From the NCBI RefSeq assembly GCF_012273895.1, contig NC_052122.1, positions 620,001 to 684,000 of the forward strand: a DNA stretch of 64,000 nucleotides, read 5' to 3'. The stretch comes from Zerene cesonia (taxonomy: Eukaryota; Arthropoda; Insecta; Lepidoptera; Pieridae). Below, piece after piece: positions 50,226-62,518 of this stretch. The notes beneath the pieces are model-generated. The model had not been told where the DNA came from, did no database searches, and saw only the letters and a list, made by a program, of their open reading frames with translations. The stretch's first letter is position 1. Each line of letters opens with the position of its first letter. Made by a program: the position numbers and the translations under genes.

Positions 50226-52230
50226 TAGGAACGTCTGTAATCTAAGGCCAAAATGCCAAACTACGTGAAACAAAAATTACTTAATTATTAATAACACTTT
50301 GTGTGAAAATACATTTAAATGTATATTGTATACTAACAAGAACATTCTTACTGCAATGAAGCTAAAAAAGTCCATAGTTTGACATGTAGTTACGGTACAC
50401 AGAGTACTACACTGTACACTGCGCCAATCCTCAATGCCGCTCCAATCTCAATCCAATAGACACAGAGCACTTTTCATTCGCAAATAATTAAAATACTTCA
50501 CATCAAATTCTAACGAGAGCTAGTGATAGCTCGACGGAATGCGGCCAAAACGTCGCATTGTAAATTCTTTAAAGGGCGTTTGTAAATGCACAGTACCGCT
50601 TCCAAAGCAAAGGGGACGGGTAGTGTTTACTATTCAACTGCATTACCATTGTTTCGCTTAACAGTGTTTACGACTTTGTGCAGGGTTTTAGCCTCAAGGT
50701 CTCGCATTGTTCATTTGATGATAAACACTTGTTAATCACAATTGGATGAAGCACTTAATTATTTAATAACTCACTGGTATGTTCCTGCATTGGGTACGTG
50801 CTCATTTGAAAGGAAGTAGTATCGACTGAGAAGAGTTAGGTACTATGGCTACACATTAGTATAAAAACACTAAGGCTGCCCAGAAGTTTGGCCTATTACA
50901 TACAGCAAATAAAAAAAAATGGTTATATGCATTTGTTGTCACGACTAAAGCGCAACGCTAATAAAAATAACATAAAGATTACATTATTATAAACGGAAAT
51001 TTGGCAGACATATTATGAAAAATCAAAAATGAAAAGGAGTAGACATTTGAAAGATACGTGGAGTTACATGAATTGCACACAACCGAACCCACGGGCGACA
51101 TGCTAATTATTATATCTACTCAATATTATAATGTTGGTGACATATTAATTTCACAGTAAATGCGTCGTTTGTCAGGTACACTGCTTCTGTCATACCGGTA
51201 TCACAGATAACATAATGCTAGAGCCGGTATGTAGTACTGTGTAATTAGTGTCTATTTCCAGTGTCCTTTATAACATGCCTGATTGGCAAATAGACAATGT
51301 TAATTATTCAAACCGATCAGCCCTTCATTGCTGCATCTGCGAATTCACAGTGCTCAATCGCATATTACTGTCACATTCGATATTAGACTGAGACGTCAGA
51401 AAGAATTCATAATAAGCATAAGAAATCCGTAGAGTCGCTCATGCTGATATTTTTCATTTGGATTCAAGTCAAAGTAATACTTTAATCACTGCATCTCTTT
51501 TTATTGGCATCCCGTTGGCTCTTAACCAAAAGAAGCAAGATGGATTCCGGCGGAGATAAAAGTCACCTATAAAATTCGATCAATTTAACATCGCTACATC
51601 GCTGACACAAAAAGTATCTCCTCGTTGAACCACTTAGCGTATAATATTTGAGTTTCTGTGTTTGTTAAAATATAAAGATGAGATAAAGAAATATTCTCCT
51701 CTTAAATATGAACGTAGAGTAAAAGATAAGTGAAGTCAAAGAACTATAAATCCAGGATATAAGTTAAGTATTGAAACGATAGTATAGACGTAGAAAGTCG
51801 CTATTAATAAATCTATAAGTTCTATTGTATTAAAAAGTATCGCCTAAATTGAAAAAAACTTTTCTCCCGTTAGGTATAATCACAATAAAAATCAACGTTG
51901 AAGTCACAGGAAACGTATTATAATTCGTAATAAAATAACATGAAGGTAACATTATTATCAAAGAGAACCGGAAAGGAAAATTATATTTTCCGGGCCCTAT
52001 AAATATTATGATATTGTTCATAATGTTCCACAGGAAAAATATCATTACGCTGAGAAATTTAGTACGTGTATAATACACGATCAGTCCACAGTTTTAATAC
52101 AGTATTATCCATACAGATCAAACAAAACATACTAAGCTATGTAAATGCAGTGAGATATTAGAAAATGCTTAATTTATTTCTGTCTGTGAATGTAGGGCAT
52201 TACGTGGATAGTATAAGTTGAAGGTCGTTA
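50226..52230. other. AT-rich non-coding DNA
   Basis: Nothing was recognised. Confidence 0.45.
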
Positions 52231-52272
52231 ACATTTTATCAGTTCAAGTTGGCTCGCTGCATTTGCTAGCTT

Positions 52273-52368
52273 TCATTCTTGAGGTTGTGCCGGCTTGGCA
52301 GCGGGCGCATCCGCGACGCAGCGCCACTCGCCGCAACCTCGCCGCTCCTGATGCACCTCCCACCTGCA
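52273..52368 (-). CDS. Candidate terminal coding exon (strand ambiguous)
   Basis: A GC-rich block begins on the minus strand after a possible 3' splice site (CATATTGCAG, at 52369/52370). It is open for 31 codons to TGA at 52273-52275, where GC content falls back. The peptide has four cysteines counting the first residue (C at 1, 12 and 17 are clear; short pieces RRGCGEWRCVAD and APAAKPAQPQE), and three quarters of its third positions are G or C. A plus-strand frame through the same bases is equally GC3-rich, and a possible donor TAT|GTAATG lies at 52379/52380, so the strand is unsettled. I recognise no family. A non-coding CpG-rich outlier of the island to its right is the main alternative. 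Confidence 0.27.
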   Translation of the reverse strand, partial: CRWEVHQERRGCGEWRCVADAPAAKPAQPQE

Positions 52369-52897
52369 CTGCAATATGTAATGTTCCTTCTTATCTTTTA
52401 TCGCAGTAACTCATTTCCTTCGAACTTCTTACGATCTCCTTTTTTATCGCTCATACAGCACACGCCATATTTTACATAACATCTCATCGATCACAAAACT
52501 GCAAAACCATCTGTAGTTCAGCGCAGAGTAGAAATACCAGACTTTTCAAGGTCTGTAAAAAGGCCCGTGAAAGTCCTGAGACGTATTGCGAAGGGTCGTA
52601 ACTCGTAGCCTTTTGCGTGCAACGGCGTGCTAGATTCGACCGCGTGCGGCAAAGGTAGAGGGCGGCGCGCGAAACCTGTGTGGTGCGCGGGGGGGGGGGC
52701 GAAATGTTCCGCGGTGCAGTGGTTGGCACGCGGTGTCGATACGCGCGCGGGCGATAGCGGGGCGCGGGCACCACGCCGGGGGGGAGCGCTACGGAGAGCG
52801 GAGCGCGGGACGCACGCGCGCCCGCACCAGTCCGCCGTCGTCGGGCGCTCCTGACACCCGCTCACACTTCGCGAACACGCGACTAGTCACGCCGATC

Positions 52898-52914
52898 ATG
52901 AATCGCTGCATTCG
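52898..52914 (+). CDS. Candidate short first coding exon, 17 bp
   Basis: An ATG at 52898 opens MNRCI and runs directly into the donor CG|GTGAGG. The short length makes chance occurrence likely; an entirely untranslated first exon is just as plausible. Confidence 0.2.
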
Positions 52915-52942
52915 GTGAGGCGCTGCCGCACGCGCCCCGTGC

Positions 52943-52950
52943 TTACGTAA
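52943..52950. promoter_or_regulatory. TTACGTAA palindrome (PAR-bZIP / VRI-PDP1-type site)
   Basis: A perfect TTACGTAA lies inside the CpG island. This is the core bound by Vrille and Pdp1 in insects. A single 8-mer is weak evidence by itself, and the palindrome also creates overlapping GTAAG splice-like strings on both strands. Confidence 0.3.
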
Positions 52951-53572
52951 GGACATCTGCCGAACGAATCAGACATATTTCAATTATTTCCAATAGACTG
53001 TCGCGACTATCAACAGAGTGCGCGGTGCGTGAAACTAGCGGGCGTGCCGCAGTAGCCGCGATGCGCCCGCCGCGCCGTGGTCTCTGAGCGTGATGCGAAC
53101 CGCGGAAGCGTGGGTAGCGCCGCGGGCGTAGTGGTCACGAACAGGCGAAATACGCGCGAGAGCGGCATGGCGCGCGAGTAAGGTGGCAGCGGCCGCGGGC
53201 GCCACCAGCAGGCCCGGGGGCGCCGCGGGCCAGCTGGCCTCTCCGCCGCCTTCCCGCTGCACCCTCGCACGCGCTCCGAACCGATGACACATTGACATTG
53301 AACTGCCACCATTGCTCGCATAGAGTTGGTCGAGAAATGGGGGCTGACGCCTGTCCTCAGGCCGAGGCAGGAATGCCCCCGGGCCCAGGAACCAGAAGAG
53401 GAAGAGAGGTACGTACACCCGTAGGCGATCATGGCCGCGCTGCGGTTTCGGCTAGTACTGCTTGCGTCACGTCGGCAACGCGCCGTGGTGCGGGCCACAC
53501 GTCGCTCGAAGTGCGTTCATTGCACGCGCTCGTCATTGTCGTTTTGCATGTTTATCGTTTATCGAGATTATA

Positions 53573-53595
53573 ATGGAATATTTCGACATGTGTTG
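53573..53595 (+). CDS. Candidate first coding exon ending at GTGAGT
   Basis: An ATG at 53573 in favourable context (ATAATGG) opens MEYFDMC and reaches a strong donor, TGTTG|GTGAGT, after 23 bases. It sits at the right edge of the CpG island. No acceptor partner was identified downstream, so the coding assignment rests only on the start and donor. Confidence 0.27.
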
Positions 53596-53659
53596 GTGAG
53601 TGCGCAGTGCAAAGCCGCTAGCATACACTAACCGCTTGTCTGACACTTTCAAGCTCGGT

Positions 53660-55199
53660 GAGTGTTGTCTTAATCTTCCGTCTCGACCTACATTCTGATG
53701 TTTCAGCTTTACATAATAACATGTGCGGTAAGGACTGCATCACCTCGACTTATCTGCGACGCCGCTGTCACGACGAGGACGTTTGTGTCGCAGTCGAATT
53801 AATCTTATGACTTTTATTTTCTTGCTGCTTTAATATTCGCCTGTCCCGTTTCTTTTAACGTCAGCTGTTTGAATAATAACTACTTCTAGTTTAATATCGA
53901 CAGAGATGTTATCTGTTGTAAAAATATCGATGATTTACCTCATAAAATGTAACGGTCGAAGCGCGTGTCGGACACACTTGGAGGTGATTACGCTGAGATT
54001 ATAACTCTCAATCTGGATCAATAAAGTTATTACAAAAACACCCGTGACTCACGACACGTTCCTACCGACTTGTAATACATTAATAATAATTCGGCGGAAA
54101 TACTTTTGAATGCGTAACATCATAAACAAAACGGCATTAGATCAGATTCTTAGTGTTGATATTCAAATTACTTTTGCATTCGTATTTTCAATACCGACCG
54201 GTGATTTCGTCTTACTAATTTTATCGCGTTAACCGTTGGTTTGGTCTATGAATAGCTTCATCCCAATCAGATTTCAGGTTCTTTCCTCATGTAACACTTT
54301 GATTATATCGTTCTTTTACGTTAATGATACCTTATTCTCTCTTGTTACTTCTTGATTTAGTTCCATCACGTCAAGGAGGAGTTCAATAATTATTAAAGTA
54401 CAAGACACGCTTTTACATTAAACACATCATATTTATCTTTTAATACTTTTAAATCCTCTTGATCTATTAAATCTATCAAAAATTTACACGGTTCATAATA
54501 GATATTAGATTTTCACTCGAGTTGGTAATCACGATAGAAGAAATGAAATCTCTTCATATGTATCTAGTATTAAACGGCACCTCAATAGCGATGGAGTTTT
54601 TCACATTTTTCTCCTTAAAATTTATCCAGGTTAATGGATCATCTGTAAATATAAATGTACCGCGCCGTATAAAGGACCCTTGCGCTAAAACATGTCTCTA
54701 AATTATGGTTCTTAAGTCACTCGTGTGTCTTTCAGCCTATATTTCATTACTAAGTTATTTAATATATGCATAATTACGAAATGCTTTCGAAAAAACAAAA
54801 AAAATATTTTGAAAATGGCAGTCGTTTTTTTTTTTTTTTTTAATAAGTCCGTCGCGAGTAGTCCGTGTCTATTTTTTTATTTAATTCAGCTCTCCAGATC
54901 AGGTGCTTACAAAAAAAACAATCCGATATACTATTAATTTTCAACCTTGACGACTAACTACAAAAACGTAACTAAATCGTGCAAATTTATAATGCATACT
55001 GTTTTTCGGCATAGATAAAGTTTTCTACATTCAATTTATAGAATAATAACAAAGCTGCGCAGGCGCCGATTTATTAAAATTATTGGTGTTATATTTGAAA
55101 TAACAAAATATGCATTTAAGCGACTTCATAAATGTAGAAAATTACCAAAAACGCAGATAGACCAAAAAACTATGTAGAAGTAGGACGTCCCTGTATATA
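53660..55199. other. Non-coding DNA, possibly the start of a long intron
   Basis: GC content falls steadily away from the island. No exon or repeat was recognised. There are poly-A and poly-T runs at about 54790-54841. Confidence 0.42.
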
Positions 55200-55359
55200 T
55201 CTATATATATAAAATTCTCGTGTCACAGTTTTTGTTGCCATACTCCTCCGAAAAGGCTTGACCGATTTTTATGAAATTTTTTGTGCTTATCCGGTATCTA
55301 TGAGAATCGGCCAACATATATTTTTCATACGCAGAAAAGCGTTTGCCGGGTGCAGCTAG
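55200..55359 (+). mobile_element. Short non-autonomous Helitron-like element, 160 bp
   Basis: It begins TC after A ('tctatatatataaaattctc') and has 'gtgtcacagtttttgttgcc', 'catactcctccgaaaaggct' and 'tatgagaatcggccaacata'. It ends 'gccgggtgcagctag' before T. It matches 22483-22642 closely in its first 115 bases and has the same total length, although the 3' thirds differ. No helicase or Rep coding. Confidence 0.83.
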
Positions 55360-55659
55360 TTGGAGTATAAGAATCATGAAACAAGACGAGCCGATGCAAA
55401 ATGAATAAAAAATGGAAAATGAACTTTTACTTATTTCGAAAAAAAAAAACAATAAAAGTAAAAAATGAAGTCAAGTCGAAATCGATGCGCAAAATATTTA
55501 CAAAAAAAAAAACAAAAATTTTAATCACCGTGGATTGAACTTTATTTACTTATTGAAGGCGTTATAAGTCTTTGTTATGATCCCAAAATACTTAATTTTT
55601 CTACTATTTACAAGATAAAAAGACGTGGTTCTAATAAATTCATTGTTAAGATAAATCCT

Positions 55660-56074
55660 TGTGAGTACTATGGGTCGGGGCAGCAGATATTGAATCTATA
55701 TTTGTATTACAAAAAAAGAGCCATTCGTTCTATTTATAATTTACGTGCTCGGGACTCACTGAGAGATCTCTTTAAGATTACTGCTATCCGTACTGTATGT
55801 ACCGTCCCTGTATATATTTAATAACATTTTATATGTGCACAATAACGCTGATTTATACAAAAGAATAGGTGATATGCCTATTTTCAGGCTTTCTAAAGTA
55901 AAAAATTCATTATTGGAACAAGGGTTACGCTTTTATAAAATAACTCATAGTATTAAAGAGTTTAGTAGAGCTTAATTCAAATCCTATATTCAAAATGTAT
56001 TAGTTAAGAGAACCTACTATAGCATTAATGAATATATTAAGATGAAAATCTTAAGAACCCCAGGACAGTTCTGA
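55660..56074 (+). pseudogene. Decayed Jockey-like non-LTR reverse transcriptase, C-terminal remnant
   Basis: Translation from 55660 gives CEYYGSGQQILNL, then YYKKRAIRSIYNL and RARDSLRDLFKI. This corresponds to the 'YYG..WG...Q+++IR.I......+S....F' region near the end of Jockey-clade ORF2 in insects. A shift of one base near 55800-55820 moves the frame to NILYVHNNADLYKRIGD, RLSKVKNSLLEQGLRFY and a final KRTYYSINEYIK block, the usual C-terminal end. Within the second frame a TAA at 55973 interrupts it, and TGA at 56072-56074 closes it. It is a dead fragment of a retrotransposon polymerase gene, not a host gene. The clade is assigned by motif recognition only. Confidence 0.78.
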
Positions 56075-59000
56075 GGCAACATTATTATGAATACGTAACA
56101 TCTGTGGACAGTGCACAGAAAATATCGTATATAACAGTTTGGTAGAATATAACTAATGCAGTTTATATGAAGATTTGACATATTTAATTCAAACATCGTG
56201 CCGCCATCATCCAGCTTTTTGTGAATTACGTAACTAGCCTGACTTGCTTTGAGTACCTAATAGAATAACCTACAATAAATATAGGGAGTCCTATTGTAGA
56301 ACCCTTTACTACGCATGTTTTCTACACAACAATTTAATTTTAAAAAGCAATGTATCGAGATCAGCACTTGTCTATAACATCTCTCATAGATAAGAGCTCT
56401 TCTCCCGTCGGTCTTCTCAAATTAGCATAGTCATCGTGGATTACACGCTCGTGAGGAAAAATATACTGTAAAGTTTTTTTCTGCTCCCTTCTCTCGTTTA
56501 AAATAGGAAAGGCAAGATTTCAGGCAGGACCCCGCCAAATATAATTAAAAAGAAAAAAAAATTTCTTCTATTCGAGTGAAACCTATACGTTTCTTATTAT
56601 AAAAATGATTCAGACCGTATTTTCCAAGTGTGATTGACGTTCTTTATTTGCATTGAAAGATAATTGCAGAGAGTACCAAAATACGTTTTCTTTTCTTAAA
56701 TACCAGAAAGATATCAGCGTCACCTTTAAATGTAATCAAGTTATTGGCTGAAATAGAATTAGTGCGTGCAATAAACTCAATTTATTCCAGTAATTAAGTT
56801 GTAACGTGCTCCACGGCAAAGGTGATCACGGCGCAATTAGTGGGATCAAGTGGCGTGAACATGGCAATATTTTGCTGATCCATATGATTATTTCTTACAT
56901 CGCTGGAGTCACTTCTCTCACCTCTGAGGCTGTATGTTCAAGTACTTACTGTTTCTTTGACGTCAACTCTGAATCAACCTATCTCGGCTCAGTTGCATTC
57001 CTAATAAAATTGAATTATATTCCTAAGGGAATCTATTTGATCCTTTAGCGTGGGTTGAAGATATTTCATACTTCATCTATCTCCATTGATTTACATTTAA
57101 ATGTTGTATTCCCTCGATGTTTGTGGTTGATTAAATCGGCTTTTGTATTAAAATAGACTTGATAGTTATCGAGATAAACAATTGATGGGTTGTTTATTAT
57201 TCTTTGCGTTGTTATGGTTATATTCAAAAAGTTTGAATACAATAAAATAGTATTTTATAGACAAATTTAATAAAAGCGTGTATAAGATTAGAAATAGTTT
57301 TGAAATAATATACAGAAGTTTTATTTTTCAGTCTTATCGTAGACGTAGTAGTGTGCTGAAGAATTCATCAAAAGGCTCTTTATCGTTTAGGCTTGAGATT
57401 GAGTCTGATTTATTCATATTCTGCTGCGAAGCATGCTAATTATATGGAAACGATGCTCTTTAATTTTTAATATGTTTCTTTATAAATATCTACATTCAAT
57501 TCAACATTTCACTCCTCCTTAAAGTCAAACACTTTAACACACATTGTTGTCACCGTTTATTGTTGAAACCGTACGTAAGAGAAATCTTTCAAGTAGTGCC
57601 CCATAGACCGGGATATATATCCGTTCTATTTTCGTCTTACATGTGCGGATTTTATACATCTATATTCCAATGCCATGCTTAATATAGCTATTTTGCGGTA
57701 AGTCCAGAACAAGAAGAAAATTCAATATATTAAATGGATTTTCTGCAAATTCTGTTGAGATATGCTTGCAATATATTATCTCTTTCGTATCTGCTTCAAT
57801 AACGTCTATGTGATTCACTAGAGTTTAAGAGTATATCTGTTTAAATCCTGAATGACCAACAATATAAATAGAAATAATGATGTAATTCACATTTAACCAA
57901 ATGACTCACCTTGAAAAGGCTCTAAAAGCCCTTTATGTCCTTAACATCGTCGTGTTACATCGAACGTCAAAGTTTGCTCACACGAGCATGGGGATTGGTA
58001 TTATAACTAAAGCATTCAAGTTATCAGAGGTAGACCTCTATAGAGAATATAATAAGTTGTACTTTTTGCAGGTGACTTTGCGGTTTTTTTATTATCAGTA
58101 TCGGTTATATTTTTGTATCGCTATAAAATAAAATATAGATCCTTACATAATACAGAATTAGTATGATGCATTCCTTGTACCTTTTGGCCATTATAACTTC
58201 CTTTCTTCGTTTCCTATTTGTCAATTTTTTATGTTTACTTTTCGCATTTTTAGAAGCTTTTAATTTCCAATATTTCAGTGATGTCATCGCCAGCGGAAGA
58301 TGTCAAAGCATCGGCAATCCGCCGACGCAGTTTCTTAAATTTTCGTTTTATTTTATTTTTCTGTGAATTTGCAAACTGACCAATTATAAAAAAACACATT
58401 TAGGGTAAATGTGAACGCTATTTGTCTCTTAGATCAAATGTAGATCTTTTAAATACAATCTTTAATGAGTAAGTATAAATCAAAGCACGGATAGGCTGTT
58501 GTTACAGATAAATACAAGAAATCAACCACGTGTGTAATGCATACCTGAAAAATCAACTGCGGTTGCAAAATTAAACACCAATGTGATTAAAATACAACCG
58601 TCATTAGTACCGCAGCTAATAAAATGAGTAATTTATCAACGGCCGACCGCAAAATGTCATTACAATTATAATTTTAATTTCAAGGGATTTATCAAAAATC
58701 AAAGTGATATCGGAGTGAACTGAAAAGTAACAAGATTCGGGTAACTACAAAGATAAACGAAGAACATTAAAGCGTTTGACGCACAAGACCGTGCTATCGG
58801 CTATCCATATTAATCAAAGAATTTTTGGGCACCTATTAGAGATATTTAGAAGGTAAATTGGATCAAGTTAAGCGAAGCGAATAATCCACTGGAAAAACCG
58901 CCGAAACGATTATGTAAGTTAAATTCGAGCGTATAATTGTTAAAAATGCCCTAAGTGGATTTCGTAGGTTATTTTAGTAACGAAAATAATATCCTCACAT

Positions 59001-60358
59001 TTATAGTTTTGTGAGCGCCTTTGTAACCGATTGTTTAACCACGGTTTCTTACTGATTATGAACATTATTTTTACGACAGCAAAGTAAGGTAAAATCATGA
59101 TGCTGATGGTCATTTAATTGATTTTTACAGTATTTTCTCAAAATTTAAAGGAAAAAAGTAGGGTTATTCATTTATATACTTTAAATATCGAACATAATAA
59201 AACGACCACAACCAAACGTCACAAGCAAGTCGCAATCGAAATAAATATAATCCGATCAGAAACTATTTCTCATTTAAATGCGAACTTGCGATATAAAGTA
59301 AAAACTTCCCTCGGTATTTCCGCATTTTAAACATGTTCAAACATTAATGGTGACGCGACATGTGAGCAAGAATGCGACCTGACGCTTTTCGCGCCCGACG
59401 CGAACGTTGAATTCCCCGATGCATATGAAGGGGCCTTACTTTGTCGCATTAACGTTATCTCACATAGGAACTAAACTACTCGGGGGAGAAATACGTATCG
59501 AAGAAATAAATATGAGCGAAGATAAAAATACCAGCTAATATCCACATTTGTGCAGAATTTCAAAACTGAATAGATTCTAAATCTTTTCCAAGCTCAAGCT
59601 TAATTTATATGGAATCTTGTTAATTCGTGGAAGTTGTGGACGCTTACAAGTCAAATGCCATGTTGATATTTTGGATACGATAGAACGTTATAGCAAAAGA
59701 ATCAGTGACGACCATTTATGTGAAAACGGCCTTTAGAGATCATCATTGCCACAAATTTTATTACACTTCGGCGCTTGCGCAACTAAATTACAGTATGTCC
59801 AGGCATCTCCTCCAGAGTCCTTGGCCGAACGTCTGAGTATCTCAAGTAAAAGATCAAAGATCGCACGACACAGCGCCTTATATTTTATATGTTGAAGATA
59901 CAAGCTCTCTTACTTACTAAAAAGTAAAAGTGCGATGTGTTCTTTAATGTCTTTGTTACTATACAACGAGAAACGATAAGCGTCGTTTAAAAATATAAAA
60001 GGAAAAGACTTTATACGTTAAAAATTATATTTACAACTTTGAACTTAAAGGTTCATCTTGAAATATGAAGCTTCATAGAAAAACAGTAACTATCGGAAAA
60101 CTGACTATAAAAAATCCTCTTTTAAAACAAGGGCAGTACTATTATTTTAATTATAAACTTACAAACCTCGTTCAACCTTTCAAAAGGAAGATTATGTTTC
60201 CAATAAACTACTGTAAAAGAAGACACCTACACATTTTCTAGAAAGTAATCAAACAACATCCACAACAGAAACAGAGCACTTTAGAAACTTAGCAAAGGGA
60301 AAGTACACTTACCAGTTCATGCAGAAGTATCTAACACTAATTTACGCTGATATCATCG
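56075..60358. other. AT-rich non-coding DNA
   Basis: Frames at 56806-57048, 57901-58131, 58163-58366 and 59118-59330 lack domains and splice context. No repeat family was recognised. Confidence 0.42.
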
Positions 60359-60398
60359 TACCTTAAGAAAGTTAGGTCCTTATAACTTCCTTAAGGTA
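60359..60398. repeat. Hairpin with 16-bp arms (15 of 16 paired)
   Basis: TACCTTAAGAAAGTTA (60359-60374) pairs with TAACTTCCTTAAGGTA (60383-60398) across an 8-base loop. The function is unknown, and the stem is short for a microRNA precursor. Confidence 0.8.
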
Positions 60399-61104
60399 GT
60401 CTAATCAAAAGTTTCTGCAACAAAACTGCATCCTTAGCACGGACGACATTTAAAAGTTTATTTCATCTTTGATGCCTCGACGCTTCGATCTAATTGCTAC
60501 GAGGTTGTTAGAGATTTGTTTGAAAACTTCCATTAAACGTTCGTGTTAAACTTATCTTTATTACAAAGTGTTATGAATCGAATCAAAATGTAGCCATCCA
60601 ATAGACACTAGCGGTAAATTGATTTATCTCTCCAGCCTTTCAGTCAGCGACGAGAGCCGCTATTGATATTACCTTTACTAAACGCAAAAATTTATCAGAA
60701 AAATCATACTTCTAGACATGTGTTTTTTTATAGAGTTGTCATAAAATGATAATTTAAGACAGCCATCCTAAAATTTATTATCTTTTTAGGCTTTATTAAT
60801 AATTGTAAAACAAAATCAAGACGAAACAACTTACTATACTATACTATTATAAAATGACTATGTGAGAGGACAGTGACATTTTTTTTATTATTTTTTATAA
60901 ACCATTACTTTATTATGCATTAATAATTCTGGGATCCATCGTCAGCATACTGCACAACTTTCATCGATCTTGCTCAAAACTCGTTTCGATTCTAACAAAG
61001 CTGTCAACAGACATCATCTCTACTCGCACAATACAATTATAGAAATTACCGTTACAAGAACCAACTAAGTAATTATTTTCTACAGAACGGGTCTAGATCA
61101 GGGT
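60399..61104. other. AT-rich non-coding DNA
   Basis: Nothing was recognised. Confidence 0.45.
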
Positions 61105-61300
61105 CTTGATTCGAGAATGGGATCAAATGACAATAATTTTCTATCAAACATAAAAAAATCACGCCAACCGGTCGAAAGCACGGAGTTATCATACCCATTA
61201 CAACCCATAGTATCGAAGTATCATTATAGTAACAAAACTAAAAAAGTCGAGTTAAGAACTATCTTCGTTTTTTGGGAACATCGTTCAAAAAGTCCCTACG
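61105..61300 (+). repeat. Retroelement 3'-region-like repeat related to 50080-50225
   Basis: The phrases 'gaatgggatcaaatgacaat', 'ttctatcaaacataaaaaaa', 'cacgccaaccggtcgaaagc' and 'acggagttatcatacccatt' follow the same order as the 50080 copy. The ATG frame at 61117-61341 lies within it and is not supported as a gene. Confidence 0.58.
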
Positions 61301-62378
61301 ATCATTTTAATATGAGCAGTAGAATTAAACGATGCTGCTAATTTTAGTTGTTTAATCAAACAATTTTTTTATTAACCAATTTCCTTATTTTCTTTGGACA
61401 ACGTTCAGAAAATCGTGAAGTTAATCATAGTTTCATATCGATTATAAATATCACACATTTGTTTTAACTTTTTACACTAGCTCTGGCCCTTACTGTTTCT
61501 ACAGTATCTTTTATCTGGATATAGAAGTACCAAAGCTTCTGTAAAAACACCGTTAACTGATCCATAATCAGCTCGGTTATTCGTTTAACACCGATCCCAT
61601 TAACGCCTGAGCTTATCTTTGTTACATTTGCAAGTTTCCCATTCAGAATCCAAGTCGGTCATGGGAACGAATTTCTTTAAACTTTCAGTTGCAGCTCGCG
61701 ATCGCTGCGGCAACTTTCTTTGGTTTGGTTAAACTTCGTCAAGTTGAGAAGCCGAGTTACATTGTTTTTCACTGATCTTGCAAGCTTTGCGGGTTATCGA
61801 GTCTTTTCTCTAGGAAATTCTGGATTGGAGTTTAAATTATGTACCTGTATTTTTAACAATTTATGATTTAGATACTTATACAACGACTTTTTGTTGATCA
61901 TGTAAGTACAATATAAATTAAATTTTAAATTTAACAATGCTTCGATCCTCTTTTTTATTCGCTTGAAACACATTCGAGTACAATCGAATCGCAATTAAAT
62001 TGCCATGGAGAACTTGTGTGATGGAATGTTTTCGTTAGCAACCATCATCAGGTACACAATCCATGCACGGTTCTTTTAAGATTGCAATTTAGTATTTGTA
62101 CAATACGAATTTTGTCACATTGATAATTGGAATGGAACGACTGTCGATTGAATCGTAATGGTGTATCACTTTACTAAAATAGCAGACTTGGCAGGAGCTA
62201 CGTTCGCAAAGAATGACAACACAAACAGACACTTTGAATTTAAACACGTCATTTTTGCGTCGGGGTGAAATACTTTAATTATAATACATTAAAAAATATA
62301 TATAATTCTATAAATCTCTTTGTTCTTAGGAACATATTTTAATTATTATATTATTATATTAGTGTATAAGTTGTTTGG
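61301..62378. other. AT-rich non-coding DNA
   Basis: Nothing was recognised. Confidence 0.45.
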
Positions 62379-62419
62379 AAAAAAATAAAATAAAATAAAA
62401 TAAAAATAAAATAAAAAAA
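62379..62419. repeat. (AAAAT)n microsatellite
   Basis: An A-rich AAAAT/AAAAAT repeat of about 40 bases, directly left of a retroelement-type tail. Confidence 0.9.
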
Positions 62420-62439
62420 TTATGTCTTAGCGTTAACCG

Positions 62440-62518
62440 TCACAGAGTTGCCGATTTTGCGACTTAAAAGAAAGACAAACAGACAAACATACTTTCGCAT
62501 TTATAATATAAGTAAGGT
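62440..62518 (+). repeat. Tail of a TTTATAATATAAGTA-type dispersed repeat
   Basis: The phrases 'ccgattttgcgacttaaaag', 'aaagacaaacagacaaacat' and 'actttcgcatttataatata' are followed by 'agtaagg', the common end of several families in this window. The 5' part is unclear. Confidence 0.6.

Larger units (their letters stand above)
52600..53550 (+). promoter_or_regulatory. CpG-rich island, likely promoter / first-exon region
   Basis: About 950 bases of strongly GC- and CpG-rich DNA stand out from the AT-rich background. They include an 11-G run at 52689-52699. Three consensus 5' splice sites lie on the plus strand within or just right of it: TTCG|GTGAGG (after 52914), TGTTG|GTGAGT (after 53595) and CTCG|GTGAGT (after 53657). 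That pattern suggests rightward transcription with alternative first exons. The long frames on both strands here come from the lack of AT-rich stops and lack protein-like composition. Later exons would lie beyond the window or were not recognised. Confidence 0.55.

Noticed and set aside
52484..52865. Overlapping minus- and plus-strand frames rich in R, A and P
   Set aside because: Several frames are open at once in the island, and none has protein-like composition or a good start and splice context.
53010..53498. 162-codon and 127-codon minus-strand frames, the second with a hydrophobic start (YVPLFLFWFLGPG)
   Set aside because: The second lacks an ATG (it starts at GTG). Both lie in the CpG island, where GC richness removes stops, and their composition is arginine- and alanine-heavy with no family likeness.
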